64,000 nt of DNA from Listeria monocytogenes (GCF_013282665.1 NZ_CP054041.1:1780001-1844000); one strand, 5' to 3'; shown: positions 1 through 9,591, numbered from the stretch's first letter. Made by a program: numbers and translations. Notes: generated by a model from the letters alone, not told the origin.

Positions 1-1
1 A

Positions 2-298
2 AAAGGAAAAGTGCAAGCGGAATCGAACTCAGGATCCATCGAACTTGCAGGCATAACGAATGACGTAACAGCAAAAACAAGCTCAGGTGATATCGATGTA
101 GCTTTTATCAAACAAGTAAAAAACATCGCAATCAATACAGATTCTGGTGAAGTAGAACTAGAATTACCAGGTGATTTTAAAGCTATTTATGAAACAAGTA
201 GTAATTCTGGTAGCATTAAAGTACCAACAAGTGATTCCAATACGGATAATCGCGTAACGGTGAAAACAAGTTCTGGAGATATCAAAATCGAAAAATAA
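2..298 (+). CDS. DUF4097 adhesin-like protein, 3' end only
   Basis: The reading frame is open from the first bases of the window, so only the C-terminal 98 or so residues are present. The protein is built of short beta-strand repeats of the type SGSIEL, SSGDIDV, SGSIKV and SSGDIKI. This serine-glycine-aspartate pattern is typical of the DUF4097/DUF4098 beta-helix family (YvlB-like), which is often cell-envelope associated and encoded with phage-shock or membrane-stress genes. No sorting signal or membrane segment is seen at this end; the protein stops at KIEK. A strong hairpin terminator follows. The function is unknown and the upstream context is outside the window. Confidence 0.7.
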   Translation, partial: KGKVQAESNSGSIELAGITNDVTAKTSSGDIDVAFIKQVKNIAINTDSGEVELELPGDFKAIYETSSNSGSIKVPTSDSNTDNRVTVKTSSGDIKIEK

Positions 299-306
299 AA
301 AATCAG

Positions 307-337
307 TGCGCTAATTATTTAATTAGCGCATTCTTTT
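307..337 (+). terminator. Intrinsic terminator after DUF4097 gene
   Basis: Perfect 10-bp stem TGCGCTAATT/AATTAGCGCA with a 4-base loop, followed by a T-rich tract. Confidence 0.85.
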
Positions 338-358
338 GGTTAAAAAAGGGTAAAGTGA

Positions 359-904
<546 letters not shown>

Positions 905-950
905 AAAAATGTCTATTCTAGTTGAATGAATCAATTAGGATAGACATTTT
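905..950. terminator. Bidirectional terminator
   Basis: Long hairpin AAAAAATGTCTAT...ATAGACATTTTTT between the convergent acetyltransferase and membrane-protein genes; A- and T-runs on both sides allow it to work in both directions. Confidence 0.85.
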
Positions 951-951
951 T

Positions 952-1338
952 TTATTTCGTAGCGGCTTTTCCACTGGTAGATTTTCCGCCGCGTAAAAAG
1001 AAGAAGATGATGGCAAGTAATGCCATGATAACTCCTGCAAGAATAGATACACCAACGGAGATGAGCATACCAGAAACTTGGATAATACTTAAGATGATGA
1101 CCGCTGCAACAACCCCGTATGCGAATCCCCATACAGCAAATGTGAAGTAACTAGCTTTTTTGCTAAATCCGTAAAATATTTCGCCTAACGTAGAAGCGAC
1201 TAAAATTACAGGAGCAGCAAAAAGTATCGCTGAAAACACAAGTTGTGGAGTAACATTGTCATAGAGGATTGTTTCGACTAATAGCGCAGAAAAAATTCCT
1301 AAAACAAAAATCGATAAATAAGCAATAATAAAACGCAT
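952..1338 (-). CDS. Small four-helix membrane protein, unknown
   Basis: A 128-residue, very hydrophobic protein with about four membrane segments: IIAYLSIFVLGIFSALLV, LVFSAILFAAPVILVAST, FTFAVWGFAYGVVAAVIIL, and VGVSILAGVIMALLAIIFFF. It ends in a short basic tail rich in G, S and K. The start is the ATG at 1338, 8 bases after AGGAGG (complement of 1347-1352); the in-frame TTG one codon upstream is less likely. I do not recognise a named family. It lies just downstream of another small membrane protein on the same strand and may be cotranscribed with it. Confidence 0.75.
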   Translation of the reverse strand: MRFIIAYLSIFVLGIFSALLVETILYDNVTPQLVFSAILFAAPVILVASTLGEIFYGFSKKASYFTFAVWGFAYGVVAAVIILSIIQVSGMLISVGVSILAGVIMALLAIIFFFLRGGKSTSGKAATK

Positions 1339-1390
1339 CAAAAAAACCTCCTAAAGTACACTATATTATAGCATAAATTAGGAAGTTAGC

Positions 1391-1735
1391 TTAACATCTA
1401 GCCCAGTTATCGTCATTACGCTTTACGATACGTGTAATTCCTCGAATCAAGTTAAAAATGAGTATCGATACATTTAGAAAAACGATAAAAAACACAGTAG
1501 CTAAGGCAAGAAAGTTAATGGTATCTGCACTATTGGTACTAAAAGGAACATTGTTATAAAGTAAAATCATTACAATTACACCAGCGACAAATGTCGTTTG
1601 CGTGAGGAGTGCCCATTTTACATGATGCCGTATTTCTTTATCTTTTGTTGTACACCATATAATCGCGGGAGTAATGACTGGGGCAAAGAAAAGACTGAAA
1701 TAACTAAGCGCACTAATAATTTTTTTATCCAACAT
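1391..1735 (-). CDS. DUF4870-family membrane protein
   Basis: A 114-residue protein with the hallmarks of DUF4870: an N-terminal segment ALSYFSLFFAPVITPAIIW, then a charged loop TKDKEIRHHVKWAL in which H-x-x-x-A is the family signature, and two further helices (FVAGVIVMILL and FLALATVFFIVFLNVSIL). Members are small integral membrane proteins of unknown role, found widely in Bacillales. The start ATG follows a GAGAGGAT ribosome site at a rather long 11-base spacing. The 3' gene on this strand is another small membrane protein 50 bases away, so a two-gene unit is likely. Confidence 0.75.
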   Translation of the reverse strand: MLDKKIISALSYFSLFFAPVITPAIIWCTTKDKEIRHHVKWALLTQTTFVAGVIVMILLYNNVPFSTNSADTINFLALATVFFIVFLNVSILIFNLIRGITRIVKRNDDNWARC

Positions 1736-1844
1736 TTCGAATCTATCCTCTCATTTGTTTATAAGTCTAGTATAGCGGGGAAAGAGAAATGGAACCATCG
1801 AATTAGGTGACGATATAGAGATCAAGATGACAGTTTTGTCATAT

Positions 1845-1882
1845 ACAAAAACGCCTCTTCGAAAAAATCAAAGAGACGTTTC
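1845..1882 (-). terminator. Terminator of the MATE gene
   Basis: Hairpin AAACGTCTCTTT/AAGAGGCGTTTTT as read on the minus strand, directly after the MATE stop codon, with a T-run at its end. Confidence 0.8.
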
Positions 1883-1883
1883 T

Positions 1884-3224
1884 TTATATAACTGATTTTA
1901 AGGACCAAACTTTACTGCGCCATCTTCGGTACATTAGAACAGCTCGAACGCCTTCGTCAATAATATAGGCGAGCCAAACACCGACAAGCCCAAGCCCGGC
2001 AGAGATGCCGAGTACATAGGAGAAAGGCAAACTAACGATCCACATAACAATAAGTCCACATATAAAAGGAAAACGAACATCGCCTGTTGAGTTAAGACTG
2101 CTAATAATGATAATATTCGTCGCACGTCCAAGCTCAAGGAAAATCGAAAGTAAGAATAATTCTTTCGTCATCGCAATGATTTCGGTATTTGTAGTAAATA
2201 GCCGCATAATCGGTTCTGCGAAAAGGTAAATCGAAACGCTAACCACAATCGCAACAACCAAACCAATCTTCCAACTACGTAGACCTTGCTTATAAGCTTT
2301 ATCGATTTCTTTTGCACCAACCGCGCGACCGATAATAATTTGAGAGGCCTGACCGAGCGCGATAGCAAAGAGTGCGACAAACTGGCTAACCGTCGAAGCA
2401 TACACTTTTGTGGTAAGCGCCTCTGTACCAAGAATTGCAATAATCGCAGTAACAACTAGTTGCGAGCCGGCATACGATAAATTTTCCCCAGCAGAGGGAA
2501 GGCCAAGTCGTAAAATCGAATAAAGTAATTTTTTGGAAACTTGCTCCAGTTTTTTGAAATGGAAAGTATAGCCGATATATTTTCGAAGCATCCAGATGGC
2601 TAGACCCATTCCGACGAAGTTTGCGACAGCAGTGGAAATACCAACACCTGCTACCCCGTAATCTAAGTATGCAAGCGGGCCGTACAGAAATAAGTAATTA
2701 CCGACAACATTGATAATGCTAATCGTCACAGGAACAAGAATGGATTGTCTTACGTAACCATGCGCCCGGAGAATAGGCAAAATCGAAGCATGAATAGCGA
2801 TAACAACCGAGCTTCCACCGATAATTTCTAAAAACGGTGCACCAACTTGAACTAAATGAGGATCAATTCCCATCCAAGTCAGGAAGTTTTTCGACATAAA
2901 AATGAAAATAATACTCATCACAATTCCAATTAAGAAAGCCACTACTAAGCCATTTGTAATCACATTTTCAATTTCTTTATGTTTTTTAGCACCAATCATT
3001 TGGGCAACGATAATCTGTACCCCAACACTGATAAAGCCGTAAATAATAATAGAAATAACAAGAATCTGATTCGCAACTCCTGTCGCAGCTACCGCATCAT
3101 CTGAATAATGCCCCAACATAAAGACATCAATATAACTAATCATCAGACGTAAAAATTGCTCTAGAAAAATCGGCCAAGCAAGCGTAAAAAGACTTATGCT
3201 GGCGACTTTATGTACTGAACTCAC
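1884..3224 (-). CDS. MATE-family multidrug efflux transporter
   Basis: A 446-residue polytopic protein with about 12 membrane segments in two related halves, the layout of the MATE (MatE/NorM-DinF) family. The N-terminal part has FTLAWPIFLEQFLRLMISY and VFMLGHYSDDAVAATG; the second half repeats the pattern with AIALGQASQIIIGRAVGA. Such proteins expel cationic drugs or metabolites in exchange for Na+ or H+. Translation starts at a GTG, 7-8 bases after GGGAGGG. The gene diverges from the MarR/ABC exporter operon across a 165-bp region, so the same regulator might act on both. From memory this is the lmo0605 orthologue. Confidence 0.88.
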   Translation of the reverse strand: MSSVHKVASISLFTLAWPIFLEQFLRLMISYIDVFMLGHYSDDAVAATGVANQILVISIIIYGFISVGVQIIVAQMIGAKKHKEIENVITNGLVVAFLIGIVMSIIFIFMSKNFLTWMGIDPHLVQVGAPFLEIIGGSSVVIAIHASILPILRAHGYVRQSILVPVTISIINVVGNYLFLYGPLAYLDYGVAGVGISTAVANFVGMGLAIWMLRKYIGYTFHFKKLEQVSKKLLYSILRLGLPSAGENLSYAGSQLVVTAIIAILGTEALTTKVYASTVSQFVALFAIALGQASQIIIGRAVGAKEIDKAYKQGLRSWKIGLVVAIVVSVSIYLFAEPIMRLFTTNTEIIAMTKELFLLSIFLELGRATNIIIISSLNSTGDVRFPFICGLIVMWIVSLPFSYVLGISAGLGLVGVWLAYIIDEGVRAVLMYRRWRSKVWSLKSVI

Positions 3225-3320
3225 TTATTTCCCTCCCTTCGCATTAACACAATTAAAGCCATTATAAGGTAATTAAAGTTAAAAGTATAGATTAATTTCA
3301 AAATCGCTCCAAGATATTGC

Positions 3321-3365
3321 TTGACAAAAATCGAATATCTCATATAATTAGTTAGGTAAACTAAT
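3321..3365 (+). promoter_or_regulatory. SigA promoter with MarR-type operator
   Basis: A good housekeeping promoter, TTGACA at 3321-3326, 16-bp spacer, TATAAT at 3343-3348, precedes the MarR gene. A perfect inverted repeat ATTAGTT-N5-AACTAAT (3347-3365) overlaps the end of the -10 box and the expected transcription start. Position and symmetry fit an autorepression site for the MarR protein encoded immediately downstream. Binding is inferred, not shown. Confidence 0.75.
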
Positions 3366-3389
3366 CAAATGATAGAAAGAAGTGGAGAA

Positions 3390-3851
3390 ATGTCTTCGAA
3401 AAACCAAGACTTGGGGCACTCAGTAATCAAGGCTTTCATGAATTTTAAGCATGCTGAAATAAAGAGTTTTCAAATTCCGGGTTACAGTAAATCAGAAACA
3501 AGATTTATTTTTATTTTATCTCGTGGGCTTAAAAGTAGAGGGCCAAAAATTCGTGTTTCCGATCTTGGTCACATGCTCAGAATTTCAAAACCAAGCGTCA
3601 CGCAAATGATTCAATCTTTGGAAGGAAAAGGACTCATTAAACGTGTTCAAAACCCAGAAGATAAGCGCTCGATGTATGTGGAATTAACAGAAGTCGGAGC
3701 AGGCGTGTCAGAAAAAATGCTCGATGAATTTCAAGCTAGTTTTGAAGATATGCAGGAGTTTTTAGGCGAAGACGATATGAAAAAACTGATTACACTCCTA
3801 GAAAAACTGACAGATTACTTAAACACAAAATCCGAAAATAAGGAGGCATAA
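3390..3851 (+). CDS. MarR-family transcriptional regulator of ABC exporter
   Basis: A 153-residue MarR protein. The winged helix is clear: VSDLGHMLRISKPSVTQMIQSLEGKGLIKR is the helix-turn-helix, followed by the wing NPEDKRSMYVELTEVG with the D-x-R motif that is characteristic of the family. MarR dimers usually repress a neighbouring efflux operon and let go upon binding a small molecule. Here the regulator is the first gene of an operon with two ABC half-exporters 7 bases downstream, and a palindrome overlaps its promoter. The start is probably the ATG at 3390, since the ATG at 3369 has no ribosome site; spacing to GGAG is short, so the start is not certain. From memory, lmo0606. Confidence 0.88.
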   Translation: MSSKNQDLGHSVIKAFMNFKHAEIKSFQIPGYSKSETRFIFILSRGLKSRGPKIRVSDLGHMLRISKPSVTQMIQSLEGKGLIKRVQNPEDKRSMYVELTEVGAGVSEKMLDEFQASFEDMQEFLGEDDMKKLITLLEKLTDYLNTKSENKEA

Positions 3852-3858
3852 ACCGCAA

Positions 3859-5583
3859 ATGATGAAATTGATGAAAAGATTAAAACCTTATTGGCTGAGT
3901 ATTACGGCCGTATTAGTCCTTACTTTCGGGCAAGTCATTGGACAGCTTTATTTACCGACGCTTATGTCGAACATTATCGATAAAGGAGTCGTAACAGGAG
4001 ATACAAACTACATTTGGAGCACTGGAATGAAGATGCTCTTGATTTCGTTCGCTTCTGTTATCTTGTCGGTTATCGTGGTTTATCTCGCATCCAGAATTTC
4101 AATGGGATTCGGGAAAGATTTACGAGATAAAATTTTTACAAAGGTAGAGGATTTTTCCTTACAAGAATTTGATAAAGTAGGAACTTCTTCCTTGATTACT
4201 AGAACGACAAATGACGTTGTTCAAATCCAAAATGTGCTATACATGATGATGCGACTAATGGTGATGGCGCCAATTATGCTACTCGGTGGTATTATTATGG
4301 CAGTTGGCAGGGACGCGAAATTATCGCTTATTTTTGTCGTTGTTTTACCGCTATTACTTCTATTAGTAGTTATTCTCGGCGGAAAAGCAATGCCGATGTT
4401 TAAATCACTCCAAAAGAAAATGGACAAATTAAACCGCGTTATTCGTGAAGGGTTAACAGGAATCCGAGTTGTGCGTTCCTTTAACCGCAATGAAGATGAA
4501 CTCGAAAAATTTGAAGAAGCAAACGCTGACTATGCTACTACGGCGATTAAAGTTAACCGACTGCTTTCTCTTATGAGTCCGTTAATGATGTTACTGATGA
4601 ACTTAACTTCCATTGCGATTGTCTGGATTGGTTCGATTTTTATTGGTAATGGTGATATGCAAGTAGGGGACTTGATGGCATTTATTCAATACGCAATGCA
4701 AATTATGATGTCCTTCATGATGCTTTCTGCTGTATTTATTATGATTCCGCGTGCTGGAGCTTCTGCTGAACGTATTAATGAAGTGTTAGATATGAATGCA
4801 GAAATACTTAACCCCGAAAATCCAAAAACAAGTACACCACCAGCGAAACTTTCTTTTGAAAATGTTACTTTCCGCTATGAAGGCGCTGAAAAACCCGTGA
4901 TTGAAGATATTACGTTTGAAGCAAACGCTGGTGAAACAGTTGCAATCATCGGAAGTACCGGCGCTGGTAAGTCTACTTTGATTAATATGATTCCACGTTT
5001 TTATGATGTCGAAAGTGGCGTTGTAAAAATTAATGGGATTGATGTGCGTGAAATGGATCAATCCAGCTTGCGCCAAAAAATTGGGCTTGTGCCGCAAAAA
5101 GCAGTGTTATTTACAGGAACGATTGCTTCTAATATGCGCTACGGAAAAGAAGATGCAACCGATGAAGAAATTTGGGAAGCACTTCGAACAGCTCAAGCGG
5201 AAAACTTTGTCTCTAAACTTGCAAATGGTTTAGGAAGCCGCGTAGAGCAAGGTGGTAACAATTTCTCGGGAGGACAAAAACAACGTCTTTCCATCGCGCG
5301 TTCTTTAATTAGAAAACCAGAAATTTATATTTTTGATGATAGTTTCTCGGCGCTCGATTTCAAAACAGACGCGAAACTACGTGAGGCATTGAAAGCTGAA
5401 ACAACCGAAGCCGTGACACTCATTGTGGCTCAACGAATTACCTCCGTTGTCAATTCCGATCAAATCATTGTTATGAATGAAGGTAAAATTGCCGGAATTG
5501 GAACACATGAAGAATTAAAAGAATCAAATCAAATTTATCAAGAAATTATGAGGTCACAGCTGTCAGAGGAGGAAATCGCATGA
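3859..5583 (+). CDS. ABC exporter half-transporter with degenerate ATP site
   Basis: A 574-residue fused permease-ATPase (type IV/ABCB-like exporter). Six membrane helices fill about residues 1-310, the ATPase about 335-570. Walker A GSTGAGKST lies near residue 365 and the signature FSGGQ near 469. The Walker B is FDDSFSALD, with Asp where the catalytic Glu normally stands, and the switch motif reads VAQRITSV, with Gln in place of the H-loop His. These changes are typical of the non-catalytic subunit in heterodimeric exporters. The stop overlaps the start of the next half-transporter (ATGA), so the two are surely made together. Probably lmo0607; exports drugs or an unknown compound. Confidence 0.9.
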   Translation: MMKLMKRLKPYWLSITAVLVLTFGQVIGQLYLPTLMSNIIDKGVVTGDTNYIWSTGMKMLLISFASVILSVIVVYLASRISMGFGKDLRDKIFTKVEDFSLQEFDKVGTSSLITRTTNDVVQIQNVLYMMMRLMVMAPIMLLGGIIMAVGRDAKLSLIFVVVLPLLLLLVVILGGKAMPMFKSLQKKMDKLNRVIREGLTGIRVVRSFNRNEDELEKFEEANADYATTAIKVNRLLSLMSPLMMLLMNLTSIAIVWIGSIFIGNGDMQVGDLMAFIQYAMQIMMSFMMLSAVFIMIPRAGASAERINEVLDMNAEILNPENPKTSTPPAKLSFENVTFRYEGAEKPVIEDITFEANAGETVAIIGSTGAGKSTLINMIPRFYDVESGVVKINGIDVREMDQSSLRQKIGLVPQKAVLFTGTIASNMRYGKEDATDEEIWEALRTAQAENFVSKLANGLGSRVEQGGNNFSGGQKQRLSIARSLIRKPEIYIFDDSFSALDFKTDAKLREALKAETTEAVTLIVAQRITSVVNSDQIIVMNEGKIAGIGTHEELKESNQIYQEIMRSQLSEEEIA

Positions 5584-7397
5584 GTGGTCCAGGTCCAGGT
5601 GGTGGCATGAGAATGCAAACAACCGCCAAACCAAAGAACTTTAAACAAACACTATTCCGGCTTCTTGGCTACATGAAACCTCGTTCTATCGCAATCATCG
5701 TCGTGTTTATCTTTGCGATTTTATCCACGATTTTTAACATTTTTAGCCCGAAAGAACTCGGGAAAGCGACAACAGAAATTTTTAAAGGTGTCATGAGTCC
5801 AGCTGGGATTGATAATGATAAGATTTTCAATATATTAATGATTGTATTAGTCTTATACCTTGGTAGTTCCTTATTTAGTTTCATTCAGCAATACGTCATG
5901 TCAAGTGTTGCCCAGCGAACTGTATATGACATGCGGAAAGATTTAAAGGCGAAAATGGCTCGTCTGCCGCTGAAATATTATGATACGCGCTCAAACGGTG
6001 ATATTCTAAGTCGTTCAGTAAATGACATGGATAACATCGCGAATACTTTACAACAATCACTAACTCAAGCAATTACAGCGATTGTCCAAATGATTGGTGT
6101 TTTAATCATGATGCTAACGATAAGCTGGCAAATGACATTAATCGTTCTAGTAACTGTTCCAATCAGTATTATTCTAGTCGCCATTATTGCTGGTAGATCA
6201 CAACGTTACTTCGGCGCACAACAACGTAATCTAGGTATTTTAAATGATACTGTAGAGGAAACTTACGGTGGCCAAACGATTATTAAAGCCTTTGGTCAAG
6301 AAAAGAAAACGTTAGTAAAATTTGATGAAGTAAATGAAGATTATTTCAAAGCAGCGAAAAAAGCGCAATTTATTTCCGGGATTATGATGCCGGTGATGCA
6401 ATTTGTTGGTAACTTAGGCTATGTAGGTGTCTGTGTGGCCGGTGGTATTTTTGTTACTAATGGAACGCTTCAAGTTGGGGATATTCAATCATTTACACAA
6501 TATGTTCAATTATTTACGCAACCAATTTCAAGTGTAGCAAATATTGCTAATATCATTCAATCCACTATTGCTTCCGCAGAACGTGTATTTGAAATGATGG
6601 ATGAAGAAGAAGAAAAAGACGAAATTCCAGCAAATATTAATCAAGTTGCTGGTGAAGAACACAGCATTGTATTCGACCACGTGAAATTCGGTTACACTCC
6701 GGATAAACCACTAATGACTGACTTAAATATACATGTAGAAGAAGGTCAAATGGTGGCGATCGTTGGGCCAACAGGTGCTGGTAAAACGACTATTATCAAC
6801 TTGCTGATGCGCTTTTATGACGTAGATGCTGGAGAGATTCGGATGAAAGGCATTGATACACGTGATATGACCAAAGATGCCGTTCGCGAGAAATTCGGAA
6901 TGGTACTACAAGATACGTGGTTATTTAATGGAACAATTGCTGACAATATCGCATACGGTCGTGAAGGCGCAACGAAAGATGAAGTTATCGGGGCAGCAAA
7001 AGCAGCATATGCAGATGATTTCATTCGTAGACTTCCGAACGGTTATGATACTATCTTGAATGAAGAAGGTTCGAATATTTCGCAAGGTCAAAAACAACTT
7101 CTAACTATTGCTCGTGCGATTTTATCGGATCCATCTATCTTGATTCTAGATGAAGCGACTTCAAGCGTAGATACTCGTACAGAGTTAAATATTCAACTTG
7201 CTATGGGTAACTTGATGCAAGGACGCACAAGTTTTGTTATTGCGCATAGACTTTCAACCATTCGTGATGCAGACTTAATTCTTGTCATGAATCACGGTAG
7301 TGTAATCGAACAAGGCACGCACCAAGAACTACTTGACGCAAAAGGCTTCTACGCTGACCTTTACAACAGTCAGTTCACAGGAGCTCAAGCAGTTTAA
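5580..7397 (+). CDS. ABC exporter half-transporter with canonical catalytic residues
   Basis: A 605-residue permease-ATPase that pairs with the preceding gene. It begins with a glycine-rich tail (GPGPGGGMRM), then six membrane helices. Its nucleotide-binding domain has Walker A GPTGAGKTT, Walker B ILDEATSSVD with the catalytic Glu, and an intact H-loop IAHRLSTI, but its signature is ISQGQ instead of LSGGQ. In the heterodimer its Walker A/B and His would complete the consensus ATP site together with the FSGGQ of the partner, while its own altered signature falls in the degenerate site. It overlaps the partner gene by four bases and ends in a strong terminator. Probably lmo0608. Confidence 0.9.
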   Translation: MSGPGPGGGMRMQTTAKPKNFKQTLFRLLGYMKPRSIAIIVVFIFAILSTIFNIFSPKELGKATTEIFKGVMSPAGIDNDKIFNILMIVLVLYLGSSLFSFIQQYVMSSVAQRTVYDMRKDLKAKMARLPLKYYDTRSNGDILSRSVNDMDNIANTLQQSLTQAITAIVQMIGVLIMMLTISWQMTLIVLVTVPISIILVAIIAGRSQRYFGAQQRNLGILNDTVEETYGGQTIIKAFGQEKKTLVKFDEVNEDYFKAAKKAQFISGIMMPVMQFVGNLGYVGVCVAGGIFVTNGTLQVGDIQSFTQYVQLFTQPISSVANIANIIQSTIASAERVFEMMDEEEEKDEIPANINQVAGEEHSIVFDHVKFGYTPDKPLMTDLNIHVEEGQMVAIVGPTGAGKTTIINLLMRFYDVDAGEIRMKGIDTRDMTKDAVREKFGMVLQDTWLFNGTIADNIAYGREGATKDEVIGAAKAAYADDFIRRLPNGYDTILNEEGSNISQGQKQLLTIARAILSDPSILILDEATSSVDTRTELNIQLAMGNLMQGRTSFVIAHRLSTIRDADLILVMNHGSVIEQGTHQELLDAKGFYADLYNSQFTGAQAV

Positions 7398-7401
7398 ATC
7401 T

Positions 7402-7441
7402 AAAAAGACAATGTGGCTCACCCGCTGCATTGTCTTTTTTT
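7402..7441 (+). terminator. Terminator of the MarR-ABC operon
   Basis: Stem AAAAAGACAATG/CATTGTCTTTTTT with a 14-base loop right after the stop codon. Confidence 0.85.
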
Positions 7442-7513
7442 GAGCAGAAAATTTGTTTGATGAGGGATTAGGCGTTATGGTTAATAAAGAAGAAATTGAA
7501 GAGGTGAGAATAG

Positions 7514-7813
7514 ATGTATCAATCCATTACGGCAAATGATTTAGAGCAAGACTTAAAAAAAGCGCCGCATAATATCTTAGATGTCAGAGACGCAGATGCT
7601 TTTGTTGAAGGACATATTCCAGATGCAATAAATATTCCAATTAATGAACTACCAGAAAAATTAGCAACACTGGATAAAGAAAAACCGTATACGGTTATTT
7701 GTTACGCGGGTGGACGTTCTGAACGCGCGAGTCAATTTTTAGCGGCAGAAGGTTTTGACGTAACGAATGTAATGGGCGGTATGGGAGCATTTCATGGTAC
7801 AGTAACTAACTAA
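7514..7813 (+). CDS. Single-domain rhodanese (sulfurtransferase)
   Basis: A 99-residue single rhodanese domain. NILDVRDADAFVEGHIPDAINIP is the conserved CH2A-type entry (D-V-R, G-H-I-P-G/D-A), and CYAGGRSERA is the active-site loop with the persulfide-forming Cys63. C-terminal VMGGMGAFHG is also typical. Such PspE/GlpE-like proteins move sulfane sulfur and handle cyanide or reactive sulfur species in the cytoplasm. There is no signal peptide. GAGGTGAG lies at the normal distance before the ATG. It is monocistronic, flanked by terminators. From memory, lmo0609. Confidence 0.92.
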   Translation: MYQSITANDLEQDLKKAPHNILDVRDADAFVEGHIPDAINIPINELPEKLATLDKEKPYTVICYAGGRSERASQFLAAEGFDVTNVMGGMGAFHGTVTN

Positions 7814-7816
7814 ATA

Positions 7817-7855
7817 AAGAAGCCGCGACCTAAAATTAGGTTGCGGCTTCTTTTT
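7817..7855. terminator. Bidirectional terminator
   Basis: Stem AAGAAGCCGCGACCTA/TTAGGTTGCGGCTTCTT between the convergent rhodanese and surface-protein genes. Confidence 0.88.
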
Positions 7856-7857
7856 AT

Positions 7858-9591
7858 TTAGCTATGTTTTCTTTTCCGGAAAAAGAGGATAGCTACTCCG
7901 GCGAGGATAATACCGATTAATACAGTCGTCGCTTGGTTTTCATCTCCCGTATATGGAAGGATGACATTGTCTCCTGAATTATTAGGTGAAGTCGTACCAT
8001 CCACGTTTGTAGGTTGAGAAGGATTCACGGCAGGGTTATCTGGATCAGGCGATGGATTTGGTGGTGTAGGGGGTTCTTCGCTACTGACCACATTGACAAG
8101 TACTGTAACTGGATCAGCTGCAACACCGTCTACACTCACCGCATTTAAAGTCACTTTATACGTTCCAACCTTAGTTAAATCAACAGCGCTATCAAAATTA
8201 CTTGTTACTTCGCTACCATCACTAGTTTTAGCTGAAATATCTGTTAAAAATTCTTCCGCTGTTTTTGTGCTATTTACTTTATAATTAATACTTTTATCAG
8301 CAGTAATAATTGGTTTTTCTAAAATAGTGACTGTTACTTTTTTAGGTGTAGCTTGAAGGCCGTCTGCATTTGTGGCGTTGAGGGTTACCGTATACACGCC
8401 AGGTTTGCTAAAATCTACCACGCTGTCAAAATCACTAGTAACTGGGGTACCATCTTCTGTTTTGGCATGAATGTCTGTCAGGAATTGTTCTTCTGTCACA
8501 GTAGTTTTCTCAGTATAATTTATAGCAGAATCATTAGTAATAACTAAAACTTGGGTAATATCAAAAAATTGATCATACGTACCACCGGACACAGAATAAG
8601 AAGTGAAATTTGGTGGTGTAGCATAACTTCCCGCAGGATTATCATAAAAGGCATTATATTCCATTTTCGTAATAGTACGGAGGTATTCAGGGGTAATGCC
8701 GCTAACTGTTATCCCAGTATCATCAATGGTCAAACGGCTACCATCAATTTGCTGATTATTGAATGAGAGATAGGTACCCGCATCACTCGCATCCGTTGTG
8801 AATGGGAATGGTACGCCATCAAAATTAATGCTACGACTAGTCATTAATGTAAAGGGAATAAAAATGGTTTGATTCGTTTTATTATAATTTAAAACTTCGC
8901 TAGTAATATCGCTTTTAATAAGCACTGAACCACCTATATTTTGTCCATTTGCGGATAGATTGGTTAGACTTGGAAAAGTATCGATACCTCGAAAGTCATT
9001 CACGCCGCAGAATTGAATAGACAATGTAGTTAAATTTGGCAATGATTTTAGGAGTGTTATATCAGTAACATAGCCACTTCTATCTAAATTTAAATAGGTT
9101 AAATTAGGTAGTTGATTAAATTTAGCTAAATCACTATTTACAAATCTACCAGAATATAAGGTTAAGCTTGTAAGCTTTTGTAGGCCATTTAAATCAGGTA
9201 AAGAACTTGATGATAAACTGTAACCAGTTAAGTCAAGTGTTGTTAAATTAGATAATTTAGTTATGATAGAATAATCTGAAACACGTGGAGTAGATAGCTG
9301 TAAAAGAGTTAAATTATGAGCATAATCAAGGCCGGTTAAATCAGCCAGATTAATGTTGTCGATTTTAACCTCGGTTATTGTATCCATTTGAGCTTCCGTA
9401 ATATCACTCGTACTTGGTTGACCCAAAATTCCATTTAAATAACTTTTTAAAACTGGGTCAGGAATATTTACTATATCTTGAGCTGCTTGTGCATCAACAT
9501 TTTCTTCAGCCGTGACAGGTGCATTAAAAGGGCCTAAAAGTGGCGTAATTAAGAGTAGGCATATACCAACCTTAATTCCCATTTTTTTCAT
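7858..9591 (-). CDS. Internalin-like LPXTG surface protein (LRR, Ig-like)
   Basis: A 577-residue sortase substrate. Residues 1-28 are a signal peptide (GIKVGICLLLITPLLG). A short cap is followed by leucine-rich repeats at about 70-215 (NLTTLDLTGYSL, KLTSLTLYSGRF, NLTYLNLDRSGY, NLTTLSIQFCGV). Two tandem Ig-like domains follow at about 355-435 and 436-510; both carry the pattern EEFLTDI-AKT-DG--V-S-FDS-VD and differ only moderately. A proline-rich wall-spanning stretch leads to the sorting signal LPYTG, a hydrophobic helix and the tail RKRKHS. It should be anchored to peptidoglycan by SrtA and may bind host or environmental ligands. A SigB-like promoter lies upstream. Probably lmo0610, which I recall as SigB-dependent. 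Confidence 0.9.
   Translation of the reverse strand: MKKMGIKVGICLLLITPLLGPFNAPVTAEENVDAQAAQDIVNIPDPVLKSYLNGILGQPSTSDITEAQMDTITEVKIDNINLADLTGLDYAHNLTLLQLSTPRVSDYSIITKLSNLTTLDLTGYSLSSSSLPDLNGLQKLTSLTLYSGRFVNSDLAKFNQLPNLTYLNLDRSGYVTDITLLKSLPNLTTLSIQFCGVNDFRGIDTFPSLTNLSANGQNIGGSVLIKSDITSEVLNYNKTNQTIFIPFTLMTSRSINFDGVPFPFTTDASDAGTYLSFNNQQIDGSRLTIDDTGITVSGITPEYLRTITKMEYNAFYDNPAGSYATPPNFTSYSVSGGTYDQFFDITQVLVITNDSAINYTEKTTVTEEQFLTDIHAKTEDGTPVTSDFDSVVDFSKPGVYTVTLNATNADGLQATPKKVTVTILEKPIITADKSINYKVNSTKTAEEFLTDISAKTSDGSEVTSNFDSAVDLTKVGTYKVTLNAVSVDGVAADPVTVLVNVVSSEEPPTPPNPSPDPDNPAVNPSQPTNVDGTTSPNNSGDNVILPYTGDENQATTVLIGIILAGVAILFFRKRKHS

Noticed and set aside
8551..8766. Plus-strand frames inside the LRR protein gene
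   Set aside because: They mirror repeated domains of the real minus-strand gene and lack ribosome sites.
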